Of a DNA stretch of 58,587 nt, positions 44,114-53,734 are shown piece after piece (the first letter of the stretch is position 1; every line of letters starts with the position of its first letter). The stretch comes from Russula earlei. Lineage: Eukaryota; Basidiomycota; Agaricomycetes; Russulales; Russulaceae. The notes under the pieces are model-generated. The model was given only the letters and a program-made list of their open reading frames with translations. It ran no database searches and was not told the origin of the DNA. The position numbers were made by a program, and so were the translations under genes. Location of the stretch: positions 1 to 58,587 of the forward strand of contig JAGFNK010000332.1 of assembly GCA_025769875.1 (NCBI GenBank), read 5' to 3'.

Positions 44114-45258
44114 CTTGTTCTAATGTCACCAACTGGGGGCAGTGTCGCTGACAAATGGGTTCATGTGTGAGATGAGCACAGAGAGAGTCAAGTGAGACAC
44201 TAAGTCCTCACAAGAATTGAAGATCTTGGAGATGATACTGCCAAGGCAGGTATGTTCCATGGAGAGGAGAAGCAATGAATAATTCTTTGTGTTGAGAAGA
44301 CTTATGAGTGAGAGAAGTTTCAGATGGATTGCTTGATGTCTTGCAAGCCTACAAGGTCCTGAAGCTAATCCAGTGATATTTCACAGGAGAACAAGCTTAA
44401 GGCTTGTTCTCATCAACAAGCAGGTTTATATACATGCAGAATACTATATCAAATAGTATCCTTGAGGTAGAAGTGAGGAGATCGTAATGGAACACACTGG
44501 AAAGTAGTGGTACATGTGAGGTACAATGATTCATTAGAAATGCAGGAAATGTGAGTCTTGTCCAGGTAGGCTTGCCCAGTTGCCAGTCTGGTCTGATGTA
44601 CCAGTCCTTGTGACAGAAATGATAGATGGGGGGCAATGTCTCCAAATGACAATGTATGGATGAGTTGACAAGTAATGGAGACAACCAAAAAAGAAGTCTA
44701 TGTCTGAGGGTGTATGCCTATGGAGCTACACACCTTGAAGCTTGTTAGATTAAACTGTTTGACAAGGTTGGTGTTGGTAGGCAGTACCATAAAAGTGTGG
44801 GCAGTCTTGGCCTGGAAAGGGGAAACAAAGGTGTCAGTGGATGGTCACTGGAGCAAGTGACCTATAGTAGGGATGGAAGAGAGGGTGTTGCATCATCCCA
44901 CTTCTTCCAAAGGGCACCAGTGTTTGAGTTTGTTCTGTCAGACTCAATAAACTTGGAACTGGTGAGGGTGATAAGTGTACTTTGTGCAGTCAGGGGGATC
45001 AAAGAAGCCACATGGGATGGGAGGAAGGTTTTCTTGTTGGAGGGAAAGGTTGTCCTCCATGTAAGTCCCTGGGAGGGGAAGAACTGCAATGGGGGGAGTT
45101 CCAGGTGGTGGAGATAGCCCTGGAACAAGGGGAAAAGATTAGGGAAGAGTGAGAAGTTGGATGTCAGGAGTGTGAGGCTCTAGAGACCCAGTGGTTGGAG
45201 TGTTGTCAGACACTTGGTAGGTCAACTGGTCAGCACAGTTTGTGGGAGACTGTTCAGA
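44114..45258 (-). other. Presumed 5' leader of the old gypsy element
   Basis: CpG-poor DNA between LTR D and the gamma LTR at 45259. No convincing frame is present. Position and orientation (LTR, leader, gag) suggest the untranslated leader with the primer site next to 45258. This is inference from layout. Confidence 0.4.
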
Positions 45259-46821
45259 TGTCAGAACTCACTGTTGAACAATCCAGTTCAAGAGTGAGGT
45301 AAGAGCTCAGAGACAAGTTGACTGAGTTCTAGGATGAAGTTGGCAAAAAGCACAGTCCAGACAAGTAGCAAATACCAGAGGGGAACTGGTACAGGCTGTG
45401 AGAGATGATCACAGAAAGAGAGGGCCAGGGTGTACTAGATAGGTTGGTCACAAAGGAGTACCCTTGGTAATGGAGTGCCACAAATCAAATGGACAGTCTG
45501 AAGACTGTCCACTACTTTATTGAGCACTTATATACTACAAGGGAACTCCTAAATAGGGAACAAGTCATAACCTTGTTATGAAGCACAATTGATGGATGAG
45601 GAAGAAGTTGGAGTATGCTTAGTGAGCATGCTCAGTCATGCTCAGTAAGCTGCTGAGTAAGAAGGCTCATATTGATGAGTAAGAGCCTTTAGTGTCCATG
45701 TGTTCACTGCTTAGTGCATGTGCAAAGCACCTGATTCATTTACTGTTAGTTAGTTTAGGGCCAGTCATCTGAGGACTTGTGGTTTTTGTCTGTGGAATAG
45801 AGTTGTCTATAAGGCCCCTTATATAGTTCTATTAGGGTCCTTAGAGTTGACCCTAATACCTCTATTAATGTTGTGATCTACCCCTCTTTTGGTTCATCCC
45901 TGTTTCACTCCTTATTGTTCCCTACCTTTCACCCTCGTACCCTTGGTTACCGTTTCATCCCTTGATATTGATGGTCTCTTATTGTTTCACTCGTTGTGTT
46001 TCACCTATTGTTCAAGTTCCTTTTGCTACTGGTTAGTGTTACCTATTGTTCTGCATATAGGTACTGTACAGCCTCGCTAGATACAGTATTTAAGCACCTG
46101 TAAAAGCTGGGGAATGCCCCAAGCTTAGCTTTGTCCCATTTCCTGTCGCATCCCTTTGCCCTGTACCCTCTCTCAATCACAACTTGTTTGTGCTGGCTCT
46201 TACCTTGCTTGACATCAACACACTAGGAGGAACTCTTGTGTTCCTCTTACTCCTCTCTTGCTCTATCATTGTCCTCTTCTTCTGTGAAACCAGAAGATTG
46301 ACTCTGTCTGCAGACTGAGTCATTGTCTGACTCAGCCTTGAGACACTAAACCTCTGAACCGGTCTCCTTGAGCCAGCCCCTGCTGAACCTTTGAACCAAG
46401 TCACAGGGACTTGGCCCCACTGAACCCTGAGCTAATGCTCTTATGGCCACGACGCCATAACAATTAAGATCCTTAGTGTTGCCTCATAGTTTGTTCTAAG
46501 GTTATTAGAGTTAGTCTAATAATGCATTATAGGGCCTATAGTATCTTCATTAGTGCCTATTGTAGAGCACTTGAGGTCATCCTAAAGGGTCTTTAGGGAG
46601 CCTATAATACTGTTTTTTATTGCTAGAAGGGTTGCCACCAAGTAGGGCTTGCTGTATGTTGATTGTGCCTAGAATCAATCACACAACAATGCGTGTGCAA
46701 TATTGTGGACACCTCTGCTCACCCCTTTTGCTCATGTGAACAGGGTGGCATCATAGAGGCTGTGTTTCCTCTAATAAGGAAGGGTCCTTCAAGGGCCCTC
46801 TCTGGGAAATGGTTCATGACA
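45259..46821 (-). mobile_element. Family gamma LTR, copy L, probably the 5' LTR of the old gypsy element
   Basis: Without nested copy E it is about 964 bases, colinear with H (961). Flanks TCAGA and GTATG do not match, so unlike the others it is not a simple solo LTR with a duplication. It lies upstream of, and parallel to, the broken gag, so I read it as the 5' LTR. Confidence 0.65.
45869..46462 (+). mobile_element. Solo LTR, family alpha, copy E
   Basis: Length 594 bases, ends TGTTGTGATCTACCC and GCCATAACA, target duplication ATTAA at 45864-45868 and 46463-46467, inside gamma LTR L. Confidence 0.92.
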
Positions 46822-47002
46822 GTATGTACAAACCCACATGTCTATGCCCTCCACCATCACCATCTGGCCAATGTGAAAAGACACTAGAAATTTTTTTTTT
46901 ACAAATCATGTGTTACTTCACACACATGAATATGCAATCATAATATGCAAATTTGCAAATCTGGCAGGAAAAAAAGCTCATAATTAAAAAAAAACTCATA
47001 TT

Positions 47003-47115
47003 ATGTTGGAAAATTGGGAGGGCAATTATAATGGATTTTATTGCATTATATTATGATTATATTTAAATATAATGCTATAAAATCCAATATAATCGTCCTC
47101 CCAATTTTCTGACAT
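47003..47115. repeat. 113-bp palindrome (hairpin), AT-rich
   Basis: The ends ATGTTGGAAAATTGGGAGG and CCTCCCAATTTTCTGACAT mirror each other, and the match runs through to the centre (TATATTTAAATATA region) with few mismatches. It is nested in or next to a MITE remnant. Confidence 0.8.
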
Positions 47116-47149
47116 AGTTAATCAAGATATCATGTCCCTTTCATCATGC

Positions 47150-47233
47150 CTGTGACTCCTGTCAGCCCCAGAAAATCCCAAAATCCAAGTTCAAGTTCAA
47201 GATTCAAGAGTTCTTGGTTGGTAAATGGGGCCT
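47150..47233. mobile_element. Right arm of a MITE of the 28516 family
   Basis: CCCCAGAAAATCCCAAAATC, then TCAAGATTCAAG and GGTTGGTAAATGGGGCCT, match 28985-29064. The left arm is not found, so this copy is truncated. Confidence 0.75.
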
Positions 47234-47725
47234 CACATTTCAGATTTTCTTGACTTAAACATATTTTTTATTCTACTTTTCCAATCCTGCTTCCCTAACA
47301 CTTTGTTCTTTAGCTTAGTAACATCCTTGTGTAAATCATCTACCGTTGCCATCGCATTCTTCAACTCCTCCTGCTCCATCATATGCTGATTCAGGCGGTC
47401 ATGAATATTACCGTAGCTTGACTGCACGTGCTGTAAATCCTGCATTATCGCCTGATGGTTGGCAGAGACGGCCCTGACCACAATATGTGGCAATGTGCTT
47501 GTCGAGCCTGAGAAATCTTTTAGTACTAGATGACTTGTATTCGGTAATGACGGCGGCGCACCCTCAGGTTTCTGATTGGATCCGACATTCACATGTCTGC
47601 AAGGTAATGTCAACTTCAGGAGATAAAGAGGACTCGAAGCGGTCTGCGTACTGTAGAGGAAGCGAGAACGATGGAGCGATTCCAACGGCGAGGCAGATTA
47701 CAGCAAGAACAGTGGAAATTCGCAT
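47233..47725 (-). CDS. Small secreted protein, coiled-coil, 145 residues, unknown function
   Basis: Two exons, 47725-47652 and 47596-47233, separated by a 55-base GT-AG intron (GTACGC…TTGCAG). Coding length is exactly 146 codons with stop. The N-terminus MRISTVLAVICLAVG then IAPSFSLP is a clear signal peptide with a likely cut near residue 22. The mature part has no cysteine. A Ser/Pro stretch is followed by HIVVRAVSANHQAIMQDLQ and a charged helix (MMEQEELKNAMATVDDLHKD; VTKLKNKVLG) that should form a coiled coil, then a basic tail (RIKNMFKSRK). It is the only intact non-TE gene I find in the repeat block. The final base of its stop codon is the first base of a MITE terminus, so the native C-terminus may have been cut. 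Effector-like by size and setting, but no family is recognised. Confidence 0.65.
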
Positions 47726-48343
47726 TCTTAGTTAAGGCGGGAATATGGATTTTGAACGAAAGTCGTTGGGATTGTCGAGGACGAAGCAAGACAGAGGCGT
47801 AGAAAGTTTTCAATGATTGTCGGTAACCTGTACCTGAGTATGAAGTAAATGGGGACTGCTGGGGAGAATCGCAACTGCAGGCGCTGATTTATACTGCAAC
47901 AAGTCCAACTCCCATACGCAACTTCCGGACCAGGATGCGTACGGCTATACATGATCCAGTGTTGATGCGATGTTGATTGATCGACGTTTCCAGGCCTGCA
48001 AGCCGGAAGTGACAGCAGCGAGCACGTTACATCCTCTTGAAATCATCTATGTACACGTTGGAAGTTGGACCGCCACTGATGAAATGGCAGTGCGGTGAAT
48101 CGAGATGAAGTCCTAATCGGGTACCAACAGAGCGGGCTGACCATACTACCAGCTCGTATGTCCATTCTGAGTTCTTTTTGGGCCCACCACCGTGGGGTTT
48201 TTGCCATCTAAAGCGGCCGTTGCCGACCTCGCGAATTGTCTTCGTGGCTTGTTGATTTGTTTGTGTGTAGACCGTGTTTGCTAGCCAACCGTGACAAAGG
48301 GAGCGGCGTTTGTGCCACCTGGCACCAAGCTACGGGGAAACAC
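47726..48343. other. Upstream region of the small secreted protein gene
   Basis: CpG content returns to genic levels here. No second gene is seen. Presumably promoter. Confidence 0.35.
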
Positions 48344-48743
48344 GACGGGCAGGAAGGGATAAGTCGACTCCGCTTATAGTCAACTCAGTGGATAATAAAA
48401 GTAAAATATTTCAAGTGCTGAGTAGGCTCTGTTGCGGCCACAAGTTATATTACATAAGTAATGACCTTAGTTGAGCACGAAAAATGTGACAAAAAAGGTT
48501 AAATATGGAGAGTCTACTCATTCCGGCACAACTTTTACCCTAGCCTGGGTAAAAGTTGTGCCAGAATGAGTAGACTCTCCATATTTAACCTTTTTTGTCA
48601 CATTTTTCGTGCTCAACTAAGGTCATTACTTATGTAATATAACTTGTGGCCGCAACAGAGCCTACTCAGCACTTGAAATATTTTACTTTTATTATCCACT
48701 GAGTTGACTATAAGCGGAGTTGACTTATCCCTTCCTGCCCGTC
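48344..48743. repeat. 400-bp near-perfect inverted repeat
   Basis: Arms of 197 bases (48344-48540 and 48547-48743) flank a 6-base centre, TAGCCT. I found only two differences between the arms, both C/T type. Termini are GACGGGCAGGAAGGGATAAG and its mirror. No transposase and no obvious target duplication. Confidence 0.92.
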
Positions 48744-49444
48744 ATGAAACCATCCCCATCCGAAGATCAAAGAACACAGTAGATTGATCGATTCCTTTAC
48801 ACAGCAAATAGGGGCCAGGTGGCCAGGCATGAACAAAAATAGTGGTGGGAATTCGTTCTCGATGTCTTCTAGCGGTCATTTCAAAAGTTGTTCTTCCAAG
48901 CCTAACGAGGCAGAGCGTGAGCGGAGTGGAACAATGGGGTGAACATACTATGTTGTCTGACACAACTCGGCTGTGACAATGTATTGTGTCGTGCCCATGA
49001 TATTTGGCACACAGCCTAAGCGCAGGGACTCCCGTACATTGAGAAATCTGCCCACAACACACGAGCTACGCTCTGGGGCCATCCGAGGGGGTAAACGCTA
49101 CGGAACTCATTCGTCCAGGTCAAAATCAATGCACAAATGTGGGCACAGGGAGGGGTTGTCATAGCATTCGCTATAATGCCCTAAACCTGTAGGAATGGCT
49201 CTATAACAAGTGCTCAGTCTTATTGTAGAATACTGAGGGACAGGAAAAGGACGGAAAAGGACAGAAACGAACTATATACTATGGGAGTTGCATATTTTAG
49301 CAGTGGTTAGATGATCAAAAATTACTATAAAAGGCAATTGGGTCGGCAAGATAATCGGGGCTTCAATCATGTGTGTTAATGACACCAAAGTATTTTCTAA
49401 ATCACTTATTTAAGGACTTATTTATTATGTATCTTGAAAATAAA
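48744..49444. other. Stretch with a small copia-LTR-like fragment
   Basis: An open frame of 106 codons on the minus strand (48742-49062) has no recognisable pattern. At 49203-49275 the motifs GCTCAGTCTTATTGTAGAA and CTGAGGGACA, then GAACTATATAC, match the copia LTR, so a short LTR remnant lies here. The rest is AT-rich and featureless. Confidence 0.45.
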
Positions 49445-51021
49445 TTACAATACAAATAAAGATTTTCTATTGTAAGGATCAGCAGAAGACAAGGCCACTA
49501 GAATAGGCGGCAGTGCAAGTCTGAAGGGACATGGTGCAAGGGAGGTGGTGGCATCTGAGGGAGGGGGGTTCCAAGGGGGGTTTTGAGGGAGGGGGGTTTG
49601 AGACAGTGGTTCCCTGAGGGCATGCATGTGCACATTCATGGCAGCAGATGTTGCATCAGGCTTGGCATGCTTGCCTGACTGTTCACCCCTGGCGTACGGA
49701 TCATCATGAACACAGCAGCACTTTCTCTTAGTGACACTGATGCTTTGCGCTGTCAGTCCCCGCACATTGGGGAGACTGGTCCATTGTTTTGGGCCCTGTT
49801 TGACACCCATATGCTTGGCTGTCTCCATCCATGTATGCTGATTGGGCGCAATTACCTCCTTATTGGGTAAGACCTTGAAACCTTGAATTATATTAATTGC
49901 AGCTGCCAAACTGTATTTGGCAGCCCAGGCAGCCTCGACAATCTCTGCTGATTGATTAGTATCCTCAAGCCTAGATGTGAGATCATGTGATAACGATATG
50001 ATCTCCTGTGAGAGAGATACTAGGCTCTCCCTTGGCCTGGTGGATGGGGATGGTGGGACAGGGGATTTATTTGCATTCTCTGTGGGAGCTTTTTGGGTGC
50101 TCTCTTCAGGACAGAGGTGGGGAAAGTGGATGTAGATTGCTGCAATGTGTTTGCAGAATCTAATCTGTGGATAATCTGTGCAATCACAAGTTGACTTCAT
50201 CAGATCAATTGAGTAAAACTCACCAGACCAGGATTGTGAAGCAACGTGAAAGCAGATCTCATTGAATTGCAAGATCAAATCTTGTGATATGCTCTCAGCA
50301 TGGGCAAAAAGTTTCTGATGCCTGTCAGCCACCAGGTCCCAACCATTGAGCCCAACTTTCTGATGTTTGTGCCTGTTTTGGTAATATGGCACCGTTTGAT
50401 GCACTAGCACAAATAAGATTCAATTGATCCACCAATTGCGCTTGCCATCAAGCCAGTGTGATTTGAGGATGTGATGATATCTAAAAAATGATTAAGTCAT
50501 CTTATCTTTAGATCAGTTGGAACACATATGCTTCGATCAACATATTGGTGTCCCCTTCCTCAAAGATATGCTGATTTTTCCAGAAAACCATGGACCACAT
50601 ATGCACCACAGGCATCCATTCACACCCAAGGTAGTTCACAAAACTTTGTGGGACCTGAGGATCAGTGGAGATCTCCTCCCAGATTTGCAGAAAGTCGGCC
50701 TGATCATCTGTATGTACCCATCTCTTGATCTTATCCCACAGATCAGAAAATTTGGTTGTATTGAAGTGTGATCACATTGTGTGCAACATGTGCCATTTGC
50801 AAAGCCATATCCGACTTCCCGGATAAGCAATCTTGAGGGCAGCAATCTGCATGGCATCACAATCTGTCATAATAATAGATGGCCAGATAGCCAGACTGGC
50901 ATCCCTGACCCAATGGACAAAAAAGGAAATTGTGTCCATTGTTCCATTGGATGCCAGCATCCAGGCAACAGGCACACCTATCCAGAAAAGGTAAGCACAC
51001 TAAATTGACATTTAGTAAATA
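49445..51021 (-). pseudogene. Mutator-like (MULE) transposase relic
   Basis: From right to left: VPVAWMLASNGTMDTISFF, IIMTDCDAMQIAALKIAYPG and IWLCKWHMLHTM, then WEEISTDPQVPQSFVNYLG, WMPVVHMWSMVF, an intron near 50473-50517, HHILKSHWLDGKRN and VLVHQTVPYYQNRHKHQKV. The SWIM zinc finger CDCTDYPQIRFCKH follows, then a Ser/Pro tail ending at 49445. MTDCD carries one DDE aspartate. In-frame TGA stops at 50772-50774 and 50420-50422 both sit where CGA (Arg) is expected. The N-terminal half is missing because the Tc1 element starts at 51022. Confidence 0.82.
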
Positions 51022-51261
51022 CAGTGACCCAAAAAACCGTTCAAATGTTTTGTACATTTTCATTGTATTAACCATATCTAGAGAACCACTGCAGCTGATA
51101 ACATGTTAGTGGGCTTGTTTTAAAGCTCTACATCATAGCTTTGTAATGAAATACTATATATACTATGAACATAATTATGTAAGAAGATATAAGGTATTTC
51201 TTCCAGTGTATCCATTTGAACAGTTTTTTTGCCTTGGTATCTAAATAGGGTATATGCCAAA

Positions 51262-53106
51262 AATTAGTAGTTTGTGTATCCTCCATTTGCTTTGAACACC
51301 TCTTCCACCCTCCTAGGCATACTTTCTATCAAATTCTGCACAACAGTTTGATCAATGGCCTCCCATTCCAGCTGTGTTACGAACCAAGGCCAAATCCTGG
51401 CTGAAGATTGTCCTATTTTACTCAAGAAGAACCTCTCTCACTTTGCATTGCCGACTCCCTTCCATTTTCTGGGCTATCCCCCCTGCGGTACAAGATATTG
51501 CTATTGCAAAGACACTATAACACGACCAGGCACCAGTTTCCTAATCGGGTAATCATCGCGTGGCAGCCACATGGCCACCCAGCCACCATGGACCCGAAAC
51601 AGTGGCACAAACTCTTAGAAACTATTGCATAAATCATCTGATGTCATCAAGGCTCCAATGACATCATGGCTGACTGAGCGACTCCACAGTGACCTCATAG
51701 GCTCACTAAGCGCTCCACAGTGACATCATAATGATGTCATCGCTCCACAATGATCAGTAATACGCTCAGTAAGCCTGAAAGTTGACACAAGCAAGTTTAT
51801 GCCTCTGTAGTCCTATTGGATGGTACCAAAGAGTCTAGAATAGTCCCAGTGCTTTGTAATCGACCCTGTATACTGTATATAAGCCCCAATGAAGCATGGC
51901 AGTCGTCAGACTGTCCATTTGTGATACTCTCATCTTCCTGGGTACTCCCCTGCGACCGCTCAGTCTAAAGATTCCCCTCGCTTCCAAGGTACTCTTCAAC
52001 GACCGCCTTGTTTAAAGTCCCCTCGCTACACTGGCCTCCAGCCTTCGCCTTTGTCTCTTGCAGCACCTACCAGTCCCCATCTGGTACCTCCTCATCGTTT
52101 GGCTCGTCCTCTTGTTCAACCCCGCCTTCGCCGTGTATCATCTGTTCCGACCTTTGCCCACCTGCTCCTGAGTCCACACGGATCAGCAGTACGTGTCTTG
52201 ACAAGCTGTGTGCGCTCCCAAAGTTCATTGATTCCCTTAGGGGGTGTTGGATAAGCTGCAAGCTTCTTTTTGAGATGAGCCCAAAGATGCTCAATAGGAT
52301 TGAGGTCTGGGGATTGAGCTGGCCAGTCCATGACCTGAATTCTGTGGTCTTGGAACCAAGATGTGGCAAGCCTGCTCTTGTGGATAGAGGCATTGTCCTG
52401 TTGAAAGAGGGTATCTTTGCATTTCTTCTTGAAATACTTGATAGATGCAAGTAGTTCATCCTCCAAAATGCTGCAATAAAGTTCAGCATCCATCTTTCCA
52501 TCAATCTTTGCTGCATGCCCAACTCCTTCCCAAGACATGCAGCCCCACAACATCAAGGAACCTCCTCCATGTTTGACTGTTGGCTAAACAAGGCGTTCAG
52601 AAAGGTGCTCTCCTCTTTTTTTCCAAGCCCATTTCTTGCCATCTGAGCCCATACAATTGATTTTGGTCTCATCTGACCAAATTACCCTCTTCCAGTCCTC
52701 CACAGTCCAGTATAGGTACTTTTCTGCAAAGTCCTTTCTGGCCCTATAGTGACTTGGTTTAAGGTAAGGCCTCTTCTTCTTTGTAACTGCCTTCAAGCCT
52801 GCCTTGTTAAGGTAGTTTCGAATGGTCTGATTGGAGATAGTGGACTCTTTGATGACCTCCAACCTTCTAGCAACCTGAGGAGCAGTATCTGCTTCTCCAG
52901 AGCTAAGAAGGCGTGTGGCAAAGCGGATGTCAAGGTTAGAGAGCTTGGAAGGATGACCTCCAGAGGACTTTGGAAGGTCAGGAAGGTATTTCTGGCGAAT
53001 GTTGGTGATTGAACCAATGCTTCTGTGTGCTGCCTTGGCAATGTTACGAACTGAATGGTTGGCCTGGAGAAGGGAGATGATGTAGTTGACTTCATGAGGA
53101 AGAAGA
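51262..53106 (-). pseudogene. Tc1-family transposase (DD34E), broken
   Basis: Helix-turn-helix part: HEVNYIISLLQANHSVRNIA, HRSIGSITNIRQKYLP and SNQTIRNYLNKAGLKAV. Catalytic core: VIWSDETKIN, LFQQDNASIHKS and SPDLNPIEHLWAHLKKKL, with 34 residues between the second Asp and the Glu. A TAG stop at 52584-52586 lies where Gln precedes PTVKHGGG. The protein then meets a solo LTR after INELWERTQ and resumes EWEAIDQTVVQNLIES, RVEEVFKANGGYTNY at 51263-51369. It is missing its first residues. Confidence 0.88.
51375..52203 (+). mobile_element. Solo LTR, family beta, complete and CpG-rich
   Basis: Length 829 bases, ends TGTTACGAACC and GTCTTGACA, target duplication AGCTG at 51370-51374 and 52204-52208. 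A TATA-like GTATATAAGCCCC lies near 51877. It splits the Tc1 transposase. CpG sites that read TG or CA in copy J are intact here, so it is a young copy. Confidence 0.93.
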
Positions 53107-53693
53107 TGTTAAGGCTCCAAAGTGCCTTAAATAAGATCAATGGTCGCGTCTATAAACGCGTCCTACCAATGCAGATATGCTTGAGTCAAGCAAGCAATAC
53201 TCGTGGAGGGGAAGGAGTGTTAGATCCTTCTAGAGTATGACAACAAGATGAGAGGGGCTCTGCAGACGGGTAGGAGTCAACTGTTTGGGATTGGCAAACT
53301 AAGTCGAGCTTAGGGCTCAACTGTTACAACTGGGGGCTTTATATAGCCCTACAGGGATAAGGTTTGTACTACTGTAGTACTAGTCGGTGCTATAGAAGCA
53401 AAACATGGCTCATGGAAGCGAGGTTGCTTCTATGTAAACGATCTCGGTGCTGGAAGCATTAAGTGCTTCCCCAATCAAGGAATCGACGTACGTGGCGGTA
53501 CAGGAACATCTGGGACAGAAGCAATGCTACTCATTGCTTCTTCAGTACATCTTCTGAAAGATACGATCAACGCGCTCCGAATGTGATATCAAGGAACATA
53601 AACGATCAAGATCTGACGCACGCATAATGCAAACGGTGCAGTCCATAGTTCAGGTGTTCCGGCATCTTCCGGACCCCAAACCACTTGGTAACA
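53107..53693 (-). repeat. 3' LTR of a Ty3/gypsy chromovirus
   Basis: Length 587 bases, beginning TGTTACCAAGTGG on the sense strand and ending CCTTAACA, preceded by the polypurine tract AAGGAGGGGTAA at about 53694-53705. The 5' LTR lies beyond the window. GAAGA at 53102-53106 would be one copy of the target duplication. Confidence 0.85.
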
Positions 53694-53734
53694 TTACCCC
53701 TCCTTCAGATTGGTGGTCCCACACACCAACGATT

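Larger units (their letters stand above)
51022..53106 (-). mobile_element. Tc1-like DNA transposon, interrupted
   Basis: The left terminus CAGTGACCCAAAAAACCG follows a TA dinucleotide (51020-51021), as expected for Tc1/mariner. The transposase reads right to left from 53100. The right end, with the start codon and other terminus, is cut off by the chromovirus LTR at 53107. A solo LTR splits the 3' end of the gene. The element itself sits in the MULE. Confidence 0.85.

Noticed and set aside
48742..49062. 106-codon minus-strand frame beside the palindrome
   Set aside because: No domain, no signal peptide, and its end lies in the palindrome edge. Not enough to call a gene.
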